Assembly: GCF_003112675.1 (NCBI RefSeq)
Contig: NZ_BFAY01000005.1
Coordinates: forward strand, 310,001 to 374,000
Direction: 5' to 3'
Source of the DNA: Leptospira johnsonii
GTDB lineage: Bacteria > Spirochaetota > Leptospiria > Leptospirales > Leptospiraceae
DNA length: 64,000 bases
Position numbers and translations under genes: made by a program
Notes under the pieces: generated by a model
Told to the model about the DNA's origin: nothing
Databases searched by the model: none
Seen by the model: the letters and a program-made list of their open reading frames with translations, nothing else
Shown: positions 45,432-54,751 of the stretch, one piece after another
How the letters are laid out: each line of letters opens with the position of its first letter
How positions within the stretch are numbered: position 1 is the first letter of the stretch

Positions 45432-46441
45432 TGATGATGAGCCGGATGATCGTGAGTATGGTGGTGATGTCCCCATTCTTCCGAATCGATATCATGCAAT
45501 GTTTTTGCAACGATCCCGTCGATTATATGAGTGGTAGAAGGGTCTTCTAATTGAAGATAGATCTGCTCGAACTTCCATTCTCCTCTTAGTAATTCATACG
45601 CTTCTTTCAAGATCTTTTTAGGATCGGATCCTTGGGTGATCTGAACTCTGAACGCGCAGGCATGGATCCCTTTTGTTAGAGTCCAGGTGTGAGCGGAAAG
45701 AAGGGAATCAACTCCTTTGATATGTAATAGATCCTTTTTTAGATGATCCCATTCATCAAAAGTCGGAGAAGATTCCAGAAGGATCAGTAGACTTTCCTTC
45801 AAGATAATAACTGCCGCTCTTAAGATAAAAATAGAAAGAACCAAACTGAGTAGTGGATCGATCCAAGTCCAAGCAAATAGACGAATTAGAATTGCACCTA
45901 CTAAAACTGCAACTGTACCAAACAAGTCGTTCAGAACATGAAGGTAAGCAGTCCTCAAATTGATATTATCTGCTGAGATCCTTTTTAAAAGCCATACGGA
46001 GATCAGGTTTAAACCGATGGTTCCCAAACTGAAAACCAACATAGATTCGGTTTCAATTTCTTGCTGGTGTCGAAATCTTTGGACGGCTTCGTATATAATG
46101 AAAAGTGAAATTCCTGAGATCAGAATGGAATTTAAAAATGCTGCAAATACTTCTACCCTGAAAAAGCCGAAGTTCATTTTTGCATTCGGTTTTTTGTCAG
46201 AAACAAGAACTGCGAAGATGCTCAATAAAAACGCAAATGAATCCGAGATTACGTGACCTGCGTCTGCCAAAAGTGCCAAACTTTTACTTTGAGTGGAACC
46301 GAATATTTCCCAAGAGAAGATCCCGATGGAAAGAAAGAATGCAAAAACTAAACTGCGTAATGCATCTTTCCTTTTGGGACGAAGGATTGCCTGTCTTGCA
46401 AAAGGTTCGAGATTAGAGGATGAGAGAGGATCTTTTTCCAA
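45428..46441 (-). CDS. Cation diffusion facilitator transporter
   Basis: 337 residues from TTG 46441. Six membrane segments and the CDF metal site: ALLADAGHVISDSFAFLLSI (the HxxxD pair of TM2), and LFAWTWIDPLLSLVLSIFIL with D in TM5. The C-terminal cytoplasmic domain ends in a histidine tail HHHHTHDHPAHHH. Likely exports Zn2+ or a similar divalent cation from cytoplasm by proton exchange. It lies 14 bases downstream of the OmpA-like gene and shares four bases with the preceding plus-strand gene. Confidence 0.9.
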   Translation of the reverse strand: MEKDPLSSSNLEPFARQAILRPKRKDALRSLVFAFFLSIGIFSWEIFGSTQSKSLALLADAGHVISDSFAFLLSIFAVLVSDKKPNAKMNFGFFRVEVFAAFLNSILISGISLFIIYEAVQRFRHQQEIETESMLVFSLGTIGLNLISVWLLKRISADNINLRTAYLHVLNDLFGTVAVLVGAILIRLFAWTWIDPLLSLVLSIFILRAAVIILKESLLILLESSPTFDEWDHLKKDLLHIKGVDSLLSAHTWTLTKGIHACAFRVQITQGSDPKKILKEAYELLRGEWKFEQIYLQLEDPSTTHIIDGIVAKTLHDIDSEEWGHHHHTHDHPAHHH

Positions 46442-46455
46442 AGTCGAAAGAGGCC

Positions 46456-47487
46456 TTAGTGACTCTTGCCGCTTTGTGGCTCTAAAACGATATCGACTCT
46501 TCTATTCAAGGAACGGTTTTCAGGAGTATCATTTGAGACAATCGGTTGGTGTTCCCCGTAACCTGCCACAGAGAAATTCCTTGCGTCTAGATTTTTACTT
46601 TCTAACAGGAAACGAACGACGGAAAGAGCTCTTTCAGTAGACAACTGCCAGTTATCGTTAAACTTTTTAGTACGTATCGGGATATTATCCGTATGACCTT
46701 CGACTATGATTAGGTTACCTGGATACTTAACTAAAATTTCTTTGATCTTGTCTAAAGCTGGGAAGATCTGCTTTTTTAATTCTGCGGAACCAGAATCGAA
46801 GGAGATCTGGTCATCTATATTGATGACGAGTCTATTATGAAAACGTTTTACTCTGATCTGTCCTTTTGCGATCTCTCCGGAAAGTTTGGATTCAAGTTCA
46901 GTTGCCTGTTCTGCTAAACGATTTAATTCTCTTTTTTGATCTTCGTTTAAGTTCTTGAGTTTGGATAGATTATCTTCTAACTCTTTGATCCTTGCTTCCA
47001 GGCCTGCGATTTTGGACTCGTATTCTCTTTTGAGCTCGTCCATTTTTCGGATACAACCCAGTCTTTCTTTTTCGAGTTCAGACTTTAATTCGGAGATCAG
47101 GTCCTGGTATTTTTTGGATTGTTTTTCGTTCTCTTCGATCAGTTCTTTTTCTTTGTTTCCACTTTTGGCTTTTAAGAGTGCGATCTGGTTTTCCAAAGCA
47201 CGGATCTGCTCTAAGGAAATTTCTTTATCCCTTTCTCTAAAGGATTTTTCACCTGCGAGCTGTTCTTCTAAATTCTGGATCCTTGCGTCTAGGCTGAGTT
47301 TTTCTTTTTTGGAGTTTTCGGTCTCGTTTCTGTAGCGGAGTCTGAGAGAATCTAACTCGATTCTCAGTGTGGCGTTCTCATTATAGAGTTTATTGTATTC
47401 CCAAGGGAAATAAAATGCGTCCGAGAATATCGGCAAAGAAAATAGGAATAGAAGAACGGGAGTAAGTCGGAAAAAAAAAGGTTTCAT
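46456..47487 (-). CDS. OmpA-family protein with long coiled coil
   Basis: 343 residues. Signal peptide (RLTPVLLFLFSLPIFSDAF), then about 170 residues of charged heptad sequence forming a coiled coil (residues ~35-215). A C-terminal OmpA/MotB domain follows: IVEGHTDNIPIRTKKFND with NWQLSTERALSVVRFLLES and NRSLNRRVDIVLEPQ. Such domains bind peptidoglycan. It resembles Pal/MotB-type anchors, but without a lipobox or a barrel, so a periplasmic linker between peptidoglycan and another component is inferred. It diverges from mgtE and precedes the CDF gene. Confidence 0.82.
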   Translation of the reverse strand: MKPFFFRLTPVLLFLFSLPIFSDAFYFPWEYNKLYNENATLRIELDSLRLRYRNETENSKKEKLSLDARIQNLEEQLAGEKSFRERDKEISLEQIRALENQIALLKAKSGNKEKELIEENEKQSKKYQDLISELKSELEKERLGCIRKMDELKREYESKIAGLEARIKELEDNLSKLKNLNEDQKRELNRLAEQATELESKLSGEIAKGQIRVKRFHNRLVINIDDQISFDSGSAELKKQIFPALDKIKEILVKYPGNLIIVEGHTDNIPIRTKKFNDNWQLSTERALSVVRFLLESKNLDARNFSVAGYGEHQPIVSNDTPENRSLNRRVDIVLEPQSGKSH

Positions 47488-47625
47488 AGTCGGATTAGGA
47501 GAACTAGGTTCTATTCTAAGGCTGCGAGCCCCCAGTCAAATGAAAAACTCTTGTTCCAAAAATCAGTAAATTCATTGAACCGATAAATTCCACCAGGATT
47601 CTGTCATAGGGGGAGGGACGCCTAC

Positions 47626-49020
47626 ATGGACGAAACAAATAGCACTAAGGAAACTTCTTCCCTGAAGGCAAATCCGCAATCCGGGGATTGGATGGATTCC
47701 TTTCTCGAAAAGGTAGAAAAAAAGGACAATAAGTTCCTACTCAGTTTTACTTCTACCAATCACCCAGCAGATATCGCCGAAGTCCTGGAAAAGCTGGATA
47801 TCGACGAAGCATTCTACGTATTTAAACTCTGCGATTCTGAACAACAGTCCGAGATCTTAGTCGAGTTCGACGAGGATCTGCAAGCGGATCTGATCTCTCG
47901 TCTGAATATGAAGGAGATCTCTCCCATCGTCGAAAATCTAGAAACAGACGACGTTACAAACCTGATCTCCGAAATTCCCAAGGCTAAGGCTGAGGAAATT
48001 TTGAATTCCTTAGATCGGGAGGATTCTTCACAGATCCGAAAACAACTGAATTTTAGGGAATATACCGCCGGCCGTTTGATGACCACGGAGTTTGCCTCAG
48101 CTTACGAGACAGACACAGTCAGAAAAGCGATCATCAAATTAAGAAGGGTCGCGAAAGAGACGGACGATATCTACCTTCTCTATGTAACAGATGCTGAGAA
48201 TCATCTAAAAGGATTTATCAAATTAAAGGACCTATTCCTTGCACCTCTCAACCAAAAAGCGAGTCGGCTTGTAAAGGAAGAAGCGTTCTCAATTCATTAT
48301 GATACGGACCAGGAAGAAGTGGCCCGTATTTTCCGAAAATACGACTTAGTTTCCGCTGCAGTAGTGGATGATCTGGATCGGATCATCGGTAGGATCACTG
48401 TAGACGATATCTTGGATATCGTTCAGGAAGAAGCTTCCGAGGACATCTTGAGGATGGGGGGAGTTTCCGAAGAGGAAAGATTGAACACTTCCATCTGGGA
48501 TTCCATTCGGAGAAGATTGACCTGGCTTGTGATCAACCTAGGAACCGCCGTAATTGCTGCTTCTACAGTTTCCCTTTTTCAAGACACGATCCAATCCTTT
48601 GTATTACTTGCTAGCCTTATGCCAATTGTTGCTGGAATGGGGGGAAACGCAGGCACCCAGTCCATTACCGTGGTGGTAAGAAATATCGCCACAGGGGATT
48701 TGAGCCAGTCCAACTGGACGGTCGGTTTTAGGAAAGAAGGGATCATCGGTCTGATTAACGGTCTCACGATCGGTGCGATCACGGGACTTGCCGTATTTTT
48801 TTATACGGGAAAACTTGCCCTGGCGATTGTTATCTTTTTTGCGATGCTTGCGAATCTGATCGTAGCTGCCATCGTAGGAGCTTGTATCCCTATGCTATTA
48901 AAAGTGGTTGGGATAGATCCTGCAATTGCGTCTTCCATATTTGTTACAACTACAACGGACGTGTTCGGCTTCTTCTGTTTCTTAGGGCTTGCCACACTGT
49001 TCTTGCAATATTTGGTATAG
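47626..49020 (+). CDS. mgtE: Magnesium transporter MgtE
   Basis: 464 residues with the N-domain (repeated helices ending near 150), a CBS pair (TDDIYLLYVTDAENHLKGFI; AAVVDDLDRIIGRITVDDIL), and five membrane helices with LMPIVAGMGGNAGTQSITVV, the Mg2+-conducting stretch. GGGGAGG precedes the ATG at 47626. MgtE is a Mg2+-gated channel; CBS and N-domain sense cytoplasmic Mg2+. No Mg2+-sensing riboswitch was recognised in the 138-base leader. Confidence 0.95.
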   Translation: MDETNSTKETSSLKANPQSGDWMDSFLEKVEKKDNKFLLSFTSTNHPADIAEVLEKLDIDEAFYVFKLCDSEQQSEILVEFDEDLQADLISRLNMKEISPIVENLETDDVTNLISEIPKAKAEEILNSLDREDSSQIRKQLNFREYTAGRLMTTEFASAYETDTVRKAIIKLRRVAKETDDIYLLYVTDAENHLKGFIKLKDLFLAPLNQKASRLVKEEAFSIHYDTDQEEVARIFRKYDLVSAAVVDDLDRIIGRITVDDILDIVQEEASEDILRMGGVSEEERLNTSIWDSIRRRLTWLVINLGTAVIAASTVSLFQDTIQSFVLLASLMPIVAGMGGNAGTQSITVVVRNIATGDLSQSNWTVGFRKEGIIGLINGLTIGAITGLAVFFYTGKLALAIVIFFAMLANLIVAAIVGACIPMLLKVVGIDPAIASSIFVTTTTDVFGFFCFLGLATLFLQYLV

Positions 49021-49068
49021 TTGGAATATTCGAATAAAATTATAAATTTCCTAGGATAGGAGAGGCCA

Positions 49069-49713
49069 ATGTTTCGCGTTTCGGTTTGCCGAACTTTTTT
49101 AGCCGGTTTTGCGGTTCTATACTGTTTATCATTTATTTCTTGTATTAGTACCGGAGGACCAAGCACCCACGCTCCGGAGACTCCTAAAGGAGAAATTCTC
49201 CCGAATCCAGCTGGTGACAGCGAGGAGATCATAGACGAAGAAGGTAGGGAAGTGAAGATTAGCACGACTGATCCTGTATCTTTCCAAAGCCAGTCCAAAG
49301 ATAGCGCGGAATATTTCAGAGTGCATATCACAAGTGAATCCTATCAGGTTCGCCAGATCAGAGGTTCCAAGTATATCCGTAGAAAAGTGGATAAGGGAGG
49401 GGACGCACTCATCAGTGAAGAATTGGTAAAATATAATCGGATCAATTTTAACGATGATGGGATCATCTTAGTGATCTTAAACGGAAACACCGGAGCTGTT
49501 GAAACGATCCGTTTTAATACAAGAGTTCCACGGATCAACAACCTAGCTAAGATCATCCAAAATGATGTGACCCGCTGGTCTATGGAACATTCTGAAGAAA
49601 AGCCGGTCGTTACTAAGTATCAAATTCACTATACTATCAAATTGGAAAATAAATCCAATACTACTCGGGATACTGTTAAAGAAGAACTCAAGAGTGAAGT
49701 GAAGAAGAGGTAA
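49069..49713 (+). CDS. Putative lipoprotein with TonB C-terminal-like domain
   Basis: 214 residues with a signal peptide ending FISC (permissive spirochaetal lipobox, Cys25). After an acidic linker, the region NRINFNDDGIILVILNGNTG to IHYTIKLENKSN has the strand pattern of TonB/TolA C-terminal domains (a line of strands ending in an amphipathic QYQIHYTI-like strand). This is weak similarity; the family is not firmly recognised. AGGAGAGG lies upstream. It stands alone 48 bases after mgtE and 55 bases before the oxidoreductase. Confidence 0.55.
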   Translation: MFRVSVCRTFLAGFAVLYCLSFISCISTGGPSTHAPETPKGEILPNPAGDSEEIIDEEGREVKISTTDPVSFQSQSKDSAEYFRVHITSESYQVRQIRGSKYIRRKVDKGGDALISEELVKYNRINFNDDGIILVILNGNTGAVETIRFNTRVPRINNLAKIIQNDVTRWSMEHSEEKPVVTKYQIHYTIKLENKSNTTRDTVKEELKSEVKKR

Positions 49714-49768
49714 TTTCTCTCTTCGACCTCTTTTCTTTGAATTTGAAAACACCAGTTTAAATATACCA

Positions 49769-50743
49769 ATGAAAGCGATTGTATACGAGAAGTATGGGGC
49801 CCCGGATGTTCTTCAACTTAAAGAAGTGCAAAAGCCTGGTCCAAAGAAGAATGAAATTCTAGTAAAAGTCCGAACTGCTTCCGTGAATGCTGCTGACTGG
49901 CGCATGATGAGGGCCGATCCTTTTTTGGTCCGCTTTTATGCAGGACTTTTTAAGCCCAAAAAAATTTCGACTTTGGGCGCAGATGTTGCCGGAACTGTCG
50001 AAGCAGTTGGAGAAAATGTTACCAAATTCCGTCCAGGGGATGATGTATTTGGAGATGTTTTCGCAAGCGGCTTCGGCGGGTTTGCGGAATATAAATGTGG
50101 GAAAGAAGATGAGTTCGTTTTGAAACCATCTAATATATCCTTTGAGGATGCAGCAGCTTTACCTTTGGCGGGAATGACTGCCTTGCATTCTCTTCGAGAT
50201 TTTGGCAATGTGCAAGCAGGGCAGAAAGTTCTGATAAACGGTGCATCAGGTGGTGTGGGAACATTCGCAATACAACTCGCAAAATATTTTGGAGCTGAGG
50301 TTACCGCAGTTTGTAGTACTCTTAAAAGAGAACTATCAATATCGCTGGGTGCCGACCATGTAATCGACTATACTAAGGAAGATTTTACCAAGGGCGGAAA
50401 AAAATACGATCTGATCATCGGTGTAAATGGATATCGTTCCATCTCCGAATACAAGGGTGCATTAAATCCAGAGGGTCGATATATTATGGCCGGAGGTGGC
50501 ACAGCTCAGTTATTCCAGGCTTTACTTTTGGGGCCATTGATCTCTTTAATAAGCGATCGGAAGATTATCGCAGCTTCTTCTCAGCCGAATCAAAAAGACC
50601 TTCTTTTTTTGTCGGAATTATTGCGATCAGGAAAAATCAAGTCAGTAATCGATAGACGATATTCCTTGGAAGAAGTTCCGGAAGCGATCCATTATGTTGA
50701 ACAAGGCCATGCCAATGGTAAAGTAATCATATTAGTGAATTAG
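49769..50743 (+). CDS. Quinone oxidoreductase-like zinc-free alcohol dehydrogenase
   Basis: 324-residue MDR-family protein: KAIVYEKYGAPDVLQLKEV start, LGADVAGTVEAVGENVTKF, the Rossmann glycine motif GQKVLINGASGGVGTFAIQLAKYFG, and SALGADHVIDYTKEDF-like SLGADHVIDYTKEDF. No catalytic-zinc cysteine set is evident, so it fits the quinone-oxidoreductase branch that uses NADPH. The substrate is unknown. It is convergent with an ABM gene two bases away. Confidence 0.85.
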   Translation: MKAIVYEKYGAPDVLQLKEVQKPGPKKNEILVKVRTASVNAADWRMMRADPFLVRFYAGLFKPKKISTLGADVAGTVEAVGENVTKFRPGDDVFGDVFASGFGGFAEYKCGKEDEFVLKPSNISFEDAAALPLAGMTALHSLRDFGNVQAGQKVLINGASGGVGTFAIQLAKYFGAEVTAVCSTLKRELSISLGADHVIDYTKEDFTKGGKKYDLIIGVNGYRSISEYKGALNPEGRYIMAGGGTAQLFQALLLGPLISLISDRKIIAASSQPNQKDLLFLSELLRSGKIKSVIDRRYSLEEVPEAIHYVEQGHANGKVIILVN

Positions 50744-50745
50744 AT

Positions 50746-51060
50746 TTAGATTTTTGATGTTTCAAAAATCCCTCTTTCAATAGAAATTCCAAGTCTTTGT
50801 AACATTCCAGGCATATCGAAACCTTCTTTTTGATAGGATGCTTGCACTTCTTTTTTTGCATTGGAAATTGCTTCTTCATTTTCCCAGATTGCTACAGTTA
50901 CAAATTGGATCTCGTCTCCGCTTTTTTCTCGGATATAAGCGGAGTCTTGGATAAAGCCGGGCAGGGCTTTGATCATGTTCCGATTTACCCTGACTCGAGT
51001 GAAAAATTCTTCCTCTGCTTTTTTAGGTACGACGAATGTATCGATCAGGACTTTTTGCAT
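50746..51060 (-). CDS. Antibiotic biosynthesis monooxygenase (ABM) domain protein
   Basis: 104-residue ferredoxin-like alpha-beta protein with the ABM pattern: VLIDTFVVPKKAEEEFFTRV, then LPGFIQDSAYIREKSGDEIQ and TVAIWENEEAISNAKKEV. Such proteins are dimeric oxygenases or, in small forms, ligand binders. AAGGAG precedes the ATG at 51060. A palindrome lies 20 bases upstream of the start, and an AraC regulator gene follows 68 bases upstream on the same strand. Function unknown, but a stress or xenobiotic role is plausible. Confidence 0.8.
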   Translation of the reverse strand: MQKVLIDTFVVPKKAEEEFFTRVRVNRNMIKALPGFIQDSAYIREKSGDEIQFVTVAIWENEEAISNAKKEVQASYQKEGFDMPGMLQRLGISIERGIFETSKI

Positions 51061-51079
51061 CTATTTGTTCTCCTTTTGA

Positions 51080-51097
51080 GAATAGAATACTCTATTC
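51080..51097. promoter_or_regulatory. Palindrome upstream of ABM gene
   Basis: GAATAGA-ATAC-TCTATTC, a perfect 7+4+7 inverted repeat, starts 20 bases upstream of the ABM start codon and ends 32 bases before the AraC stop. It has the same centre size (four bases) as the fadH operator at 34212. Confidence 0.45.
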
Positions 51098-51128
51098 GGA
51101 GAATCAAAAATTGTAAAAATTCAGGATT

Positions 51129-51905
51129 TTACCAATAAGGATTGGAAAGTTTAAAAAACTGTTTTGGGGTCTCATTCGTGAAAGTTTTGAAGTCTTTGAT
51201 AAAATGGGCCTGATCGAAATATCCTGCCTCTTGAGCCGCTTCTGTCAAAGTGGTCTCAGAAGAATAGGAATCTATAAAGTTTCTCATCCTTACTAAAACA
51301 GAAAATTGTTTAGGGCTCGTCCCGATCATTTCTCTAAACCTTTTTTCAAATGAATCTCTACTAATTGGCATTCCTTTCAGCAAATCCGCGATTTTCAGAT
51401 TTCCTTTGGAGTTTCTGATCTTACGAATAGAATCTAGAATTAAATTGTCCTCTTTGGACTCTACCCATTCAGAGACGAGAAAATTCTCCACTACGCAGAT
51501 TTTTTCAAGATTCGTTTTTGTTTGAAAAAGTTTCTCTTCTGTTTCGGAAACTTTGTTAGGAGAGAACAAATGATCCAAAGGCAGATTCAGTTCGAATAAA
51601 TTATGTAGAGGTTCTTTAATAAAACTAGCCGCTCCACCTTCCTTAAAAATAACTAATAGGGTAGAAGTTTTTGCAGAATACTCGATTAACCTAGGAATAC
51701 GTCTAAGGCCGGTAATGCCAGAGTTGGGAAGAATTTTCTCCTGATTTTCTTCCTTATGAGAGATCTTTCCTGCGATCCTAAATGAAATAACTAAGGAAGA
51801 TCCAGGTAAAATCTTATTTTGCATTCCACCTTCGCTTTCTATGATCAGGAATTGGCGGATGTATGGCTGCAGATTTTTACTGGGTAAAAATGTCTCAATA
51901 TTCAT
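51129..51905 (-). CDS. AraC-family transcriptional regulator
   Basis: 258 residues. A cupin-like N-terminal sensing domain (GGAASFIKEPLHNLFELNLP) precedes two helix-turn-helix motifs at the C-terminus, ending in the family signature TEAAQEAGYFDQAHFIKDFK with FTNETPKQFFK. A local regulator, perhaps of the ABM gene that follows it by 68 bases and of the divergent or nearby oxidoreductase. The start ATG 51905 has a weak ribosome site. The upstream P-type ATPase gene is 42 bases away on the same strand. Confidence 0.88.
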   Translation of the reverse strand: MNIETFLPSKNLQPYIRQFLIIESEGGMQNKILPGSSLVISFRIAGKISHKEENQEKILPNSGITGLRRIPRLIEYSAKTSTLLVIFKEGGAASFIKEPLHNLFELNLPLDHLFSPNKVSETEEKLFQTKTNLEKICVVENFLVSEWVESKEDNLILDSIRKIRNSKGNLKIADLLKGMPISRDSFEKRFREMIGTSPKQFSVLVRMRNFIDSYSSETTLTEAAQEAGYFDQAHFIKDFKTFTNETPKQFFKLSNPYW

Positions 51906-51947
51906 GAGAAGATTCTTACAAGTAGGCTGTTACTTCTTCCAAAACTC

Positions 51948-54470
51948 TCAAGCAAAAAATCGAATCTTTCTTATTTCCCAAACAAGACCGGAGACAAGTC
52001 CTAACCCGATTGAGAAAATTACCCAATCCAATGGGATTTGCTGAAAGCCGAATAATCTGAGACTGAATTCGAATTGAAAACTTGCGACCAAAGCAGTTGC
52101 TGCTAAAAAGAAAATCCAGAACACACTGGAATGTAAGGATCTAAGGATAGAAATAAATCCTCCTTTATGGGTCAAATTTGTAAGCATCAAACTGAAGTTG
52201 GAGACGACTAAGAAAATAAAACCAAAAGATCTGATTTGATTTTCACTATGACCATTTTGTTTCATCCAAAAATACAATACCAATAACAAAACAAGAACCA
52301 TCGCTCCTTGCGAAAAGGAGAGAAAGAATCGAGAGATGGTCATTAGACTAGAATTCTTTTTCCTTGGACTGGAATAACGATCTCCTTTTTCCAGGTCCAA
52401 CGACTCAAAAACGATGGAACAGGTCGGATCTATAATCAGCTCTAAGACTAGAATGTGTGCAGGAAAAAAGAAAATTGGATCTCCTGTGAAAGCCGGCAAT
52501 AACGACATACCTATGATTGGTATATGAACGGATACAATGTAAGAGATACTCTTTTGTATATTTTCGTAGATCCTTCTTCCTAAAAATACGGACTTCACGA
52601 TGGATGAAAAATTATCATCTAATAATACAAGATCGGATGCCTCCCTTGCTACATCCGTTCCTCTTTTTCCCATTGAGATCCCGATATGAGCGGCTTGCAG
52701 AGCCAGAGCGTCGTTCACTCCGTCTCCTGTCATTGCGACTATCTCTCCCTTTTTCTGAAACGCCCTGACTATCTTTAATTTCTGGGCAGGTTTGATCCTG
52801 GAAAAAATACCGACAGTATCTAATTTAGAAGCCAACTCTTCTTCCGTGAGTTTTTCTAATTCGTCTCCTGTTATGCTATCCTTGTGATCTTCTAATCCTA
52901 TCTTAGAAGCTACAGCTTTTGCTGTTCCGGCATGATCCCCAGTGATGATAATCACTTTGATCCCTGCTTGGATACATTCTGAAACGGAAACAGGCACAGT
53001 TTCTCGAATAGGATCTTCCAATAAGATCAATCCTAAAAATTCGAATTCTAGATCATGTTGGTTTTCAGGAAGAGAAGAATTTACGATCTCCGACCTTGCT
53101 ACTCCAATCGCTCTGTATCCTTGCAAAGAATAATTTTCTGTGATCTTCTCCCAATAATCTGTTCTCTCTTTAGAAAAATGGCAAAGATCGAAAATTGCCT
53201 CCGGTGCACCTTTCGTTCCGATCACGAATCTTTCCGGATCTTCCGAATTCCAAGCGTAACTAAGAGCAAGTAACTTTGGAGAAAGTGGATATTCCTTTTC
53301 TAATGTCCAATCCGCATGAAGATGTTCCGTATCGTATAGGAGATTGATCCCTAATTCTCGGATCGCTTTTTCCATAGGATCAAATGGATCTTTTTTAGAG
53401 GCCAGAATAGAAAACTCCAGTAGCAAATGAAATTCCTCTGCGACTTCAGGTGTTTTAAATTCAAATAAACTATTTTCCAAAGAAGAAACTAAACCTCTGA
53501 CCTTCATTCGGTTTTCGGTTAAAGTTCCTGTTTTATCCACGCATAATACGGTCGCTGCTCCAAGCGATTCTATAGAGTTTAGCTTCCTTGTCAAAACACC
53601 ACTTTTGGAAATTCTCCAAGCTCCTAAGGAAAAGAAGATACTGAGCACCACCGGGATTTCTTCCGGTAATACCGCCATTAAGAAGGTAAGAGCAGCCAAG
53701 ACCGCCTGCATCCAATTTCCATTCCGTATTCCAAGACCATAAATTAGAAAAACAGAAATTACTAAGGCTCCTAAAAAGAAGAATGTAGTGAATCTTTTAG
53801 CTTCTTTCTGAAGAGGGCTTTCCGATTCGGAAATTTCTCCCATTTCTTTTCCGATAGAACCAATGGATGTGGAGTCTCCGGTGAATAATACTTTAAAGAT
53901 CCCTTCTCCTGAGACTATCTTAGTTCCTGAATATACCTTTTGGGATTCGGAATAGGGTCCTTGGTTGTGAAGCTCCGTTTCTTCTTTTAAAACTGGGATG
54001 GATTCTCCGGTTAAAAGAGATTCGTCCGAATGTAGATTTAATCCATCTACCAAATACCCGTCTGCGGGGACTTTATCTCCTTCGGATAGAAAGACTATAT
54101 CTCCCGGAACAATGAGGGAGGAATCAATTTCTATCTTTCTGCCTTCTCTTAATACTTTGGCCCTCAAAGGAGAAAGTTTTCTCAAAGATTCTAATGCTTT
54201 TTCTGATTTATTCCTTTGGTAGATGGTTAAAGAAATAATTGCGATCACTGCAATGGAAAGTGTGATCGCTTCTTCCAAATCTCCCAATAATGCGTAGATA
54301 AAACCGCATGCCAAGAGTAGGGAAAGCATCGGTTCGGAAAGGATCGAAAGACTGATCCTCCAAAAGGATGTCTTCTTTAACTTGGATTCGTTGGGTCCGA
54401 ACTTTTGGAGAAGTTTTGAGGCCTCCGATAAACTTAAACCTTTATAAACAATCTCCGCGGTTGGGGGCAT
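51948..54470 (-). CDS. Cation-transporting P-type ATPase (P2-type)
   Basis: 840 residues: N-terminal cation-ATPase domain (KGLSLSEASKLLQKFGPNES), actuator TGES in LLTGESIPVL, phosphorylation motif VLCVDKTGTLTENRM, ATP-binding KGAPE in IGTKGAPEAIFDL, and hinge MTGDGVNDALALQAAHIGI. TM4 holds the ion motif VLPEEIPVVLS (PEExP), unlike PEGLP of calcium pumps. Ion specificity is therefore open. It lacks heavy-metal CPC and is probably a P2-type exporter or importer of Ca2+, H+ or Na+. It is transcribed with a DUF2892 gene 71 bases upstream. Confidence 0.88.
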   Translation of the reverse strand: MPPTAEIVYKGLSLSEASKLLQKFGPNESKLKKTSFWRISLSILSEPMLSLLLACGFIYALLGDLEEAITLSIAVIAIISLTIYQRNKSEKALESLRKLSPLRAKVLREGRKIEIDSSLIVPGDIVFLSEGDKVPADGYLVDGLNLHSDESLLTGESIPVLKEETELHNQGPYSESQKVYSGTKIVSGEGIFKVLFTGDSTSIGSIGKEMGEISESESPLQKEAKRFTTFFFLGALVISVFLIYGLGIRNGNWMQAVLAALTFLMAVLPEEIPVVLSIFFSLGAWRISKSGVLTRKLNSIESLGAATVLCVDKTGTLTENRMKVRGLVSSLENSLFEFKTPEVAEEFHLLLEFSILASKKDPFDPMEKAIRELGINLLYDTEHLHADWTLEKEYPLSPKLLALSYAWNSEDPERFVIGTKGAPEAIFDLCHFSKERTDYWEKITENYSLQGYRAIGVARSEIVNSSLPENQHDLEFEFLGLILLEDPIRETVPVSVSECIQAGIKVIIITGDHAGTAKAVASKIGLEDHKDSITGDELEKLTEEELASKLDTVGIFSRIKPAQKLKIVRAFQKKGEIVAMTGDGVNDALALQAAHIGISMGKRGTDVAREASDLVLLDDNFSSIVKSVFLGRRIYENIQKSISYIVSVHIPIIGMSLLPAFTGDPIFFFPAHILVLELIIDPTCSIVFESLDLEKGDRYSSPRKKNSSLMTISRFFLSFSQGAMVLVLLLVLYFWMKQNGHSENQIRSFGFIFLVVSNFSLMLTNLTHKGGFISILRSLHSSVFWIFFLAATALVASFQFEFSLRLFGFQQIPLDWVIFSIGLGLVSGLVWEIRKIRFFA

Positions 54471-54541
54471 AGATATAGAATGAGCGCGTATCCGATCCTT
54501 CTGGCAAGATTTTTCTTAGAAAAATCGGACACCGGAGGATC

Positions 54542-54751
54542 TTAAGATCTTTTAGAATGGGTCCGAGTATTCCAACCGAATAGGGAATAAATTGGACACC
54601 AACCTACGATCCCTGTGGCAAGTATCACGAACCCGACTGCGAAAATTGCGAGCTTATACAGATCTTCTATATAAAAAGCCCAAGTAACCAAGGAAGTACC
54701 TAATATCACTCTAAAGGCTCTGTCCCAAAAATTTGAATTTATAAATTTCAT
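54542..54751 (-). CDS. DUF2892-type membrane protein
   Basis: 69 residues from ATG 54751 with AGGTG upstream; a GTG at 54760 would add three. Two membrane helices around a short charged centre and the C-terminal LATGIVGWCPIYSLFGWN, the DUF2892 (YgaP-type inner-membrane) signature with CPxY. The family's role is unclear, often attached to rhodanese. It is likely co-transcribed with the P-type ATPase 71 bases downstream. Predicted inner-membrane location. Confidence 0.75.
   Translation of the reverse strand: MKFINSNFWDRAFRVILGTSLVTWAFYIEDLYKLAIFAVGFVILATGIVGWCPIYSLFGWNTRTHSKRS

Noticed and set aside
47488..47625. Mg2+ riboswitch upstream of mgtE
   Set aside because: The leader is short and lacks recognisable M-box elements; only a strong ribosome site was found.
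48801..49331. 176-codon open frame on the minus strand
   Set aside because: Antisense to mgtE and the following lipoprotein; low-complexity translation, no ribosome site, no family similarity.
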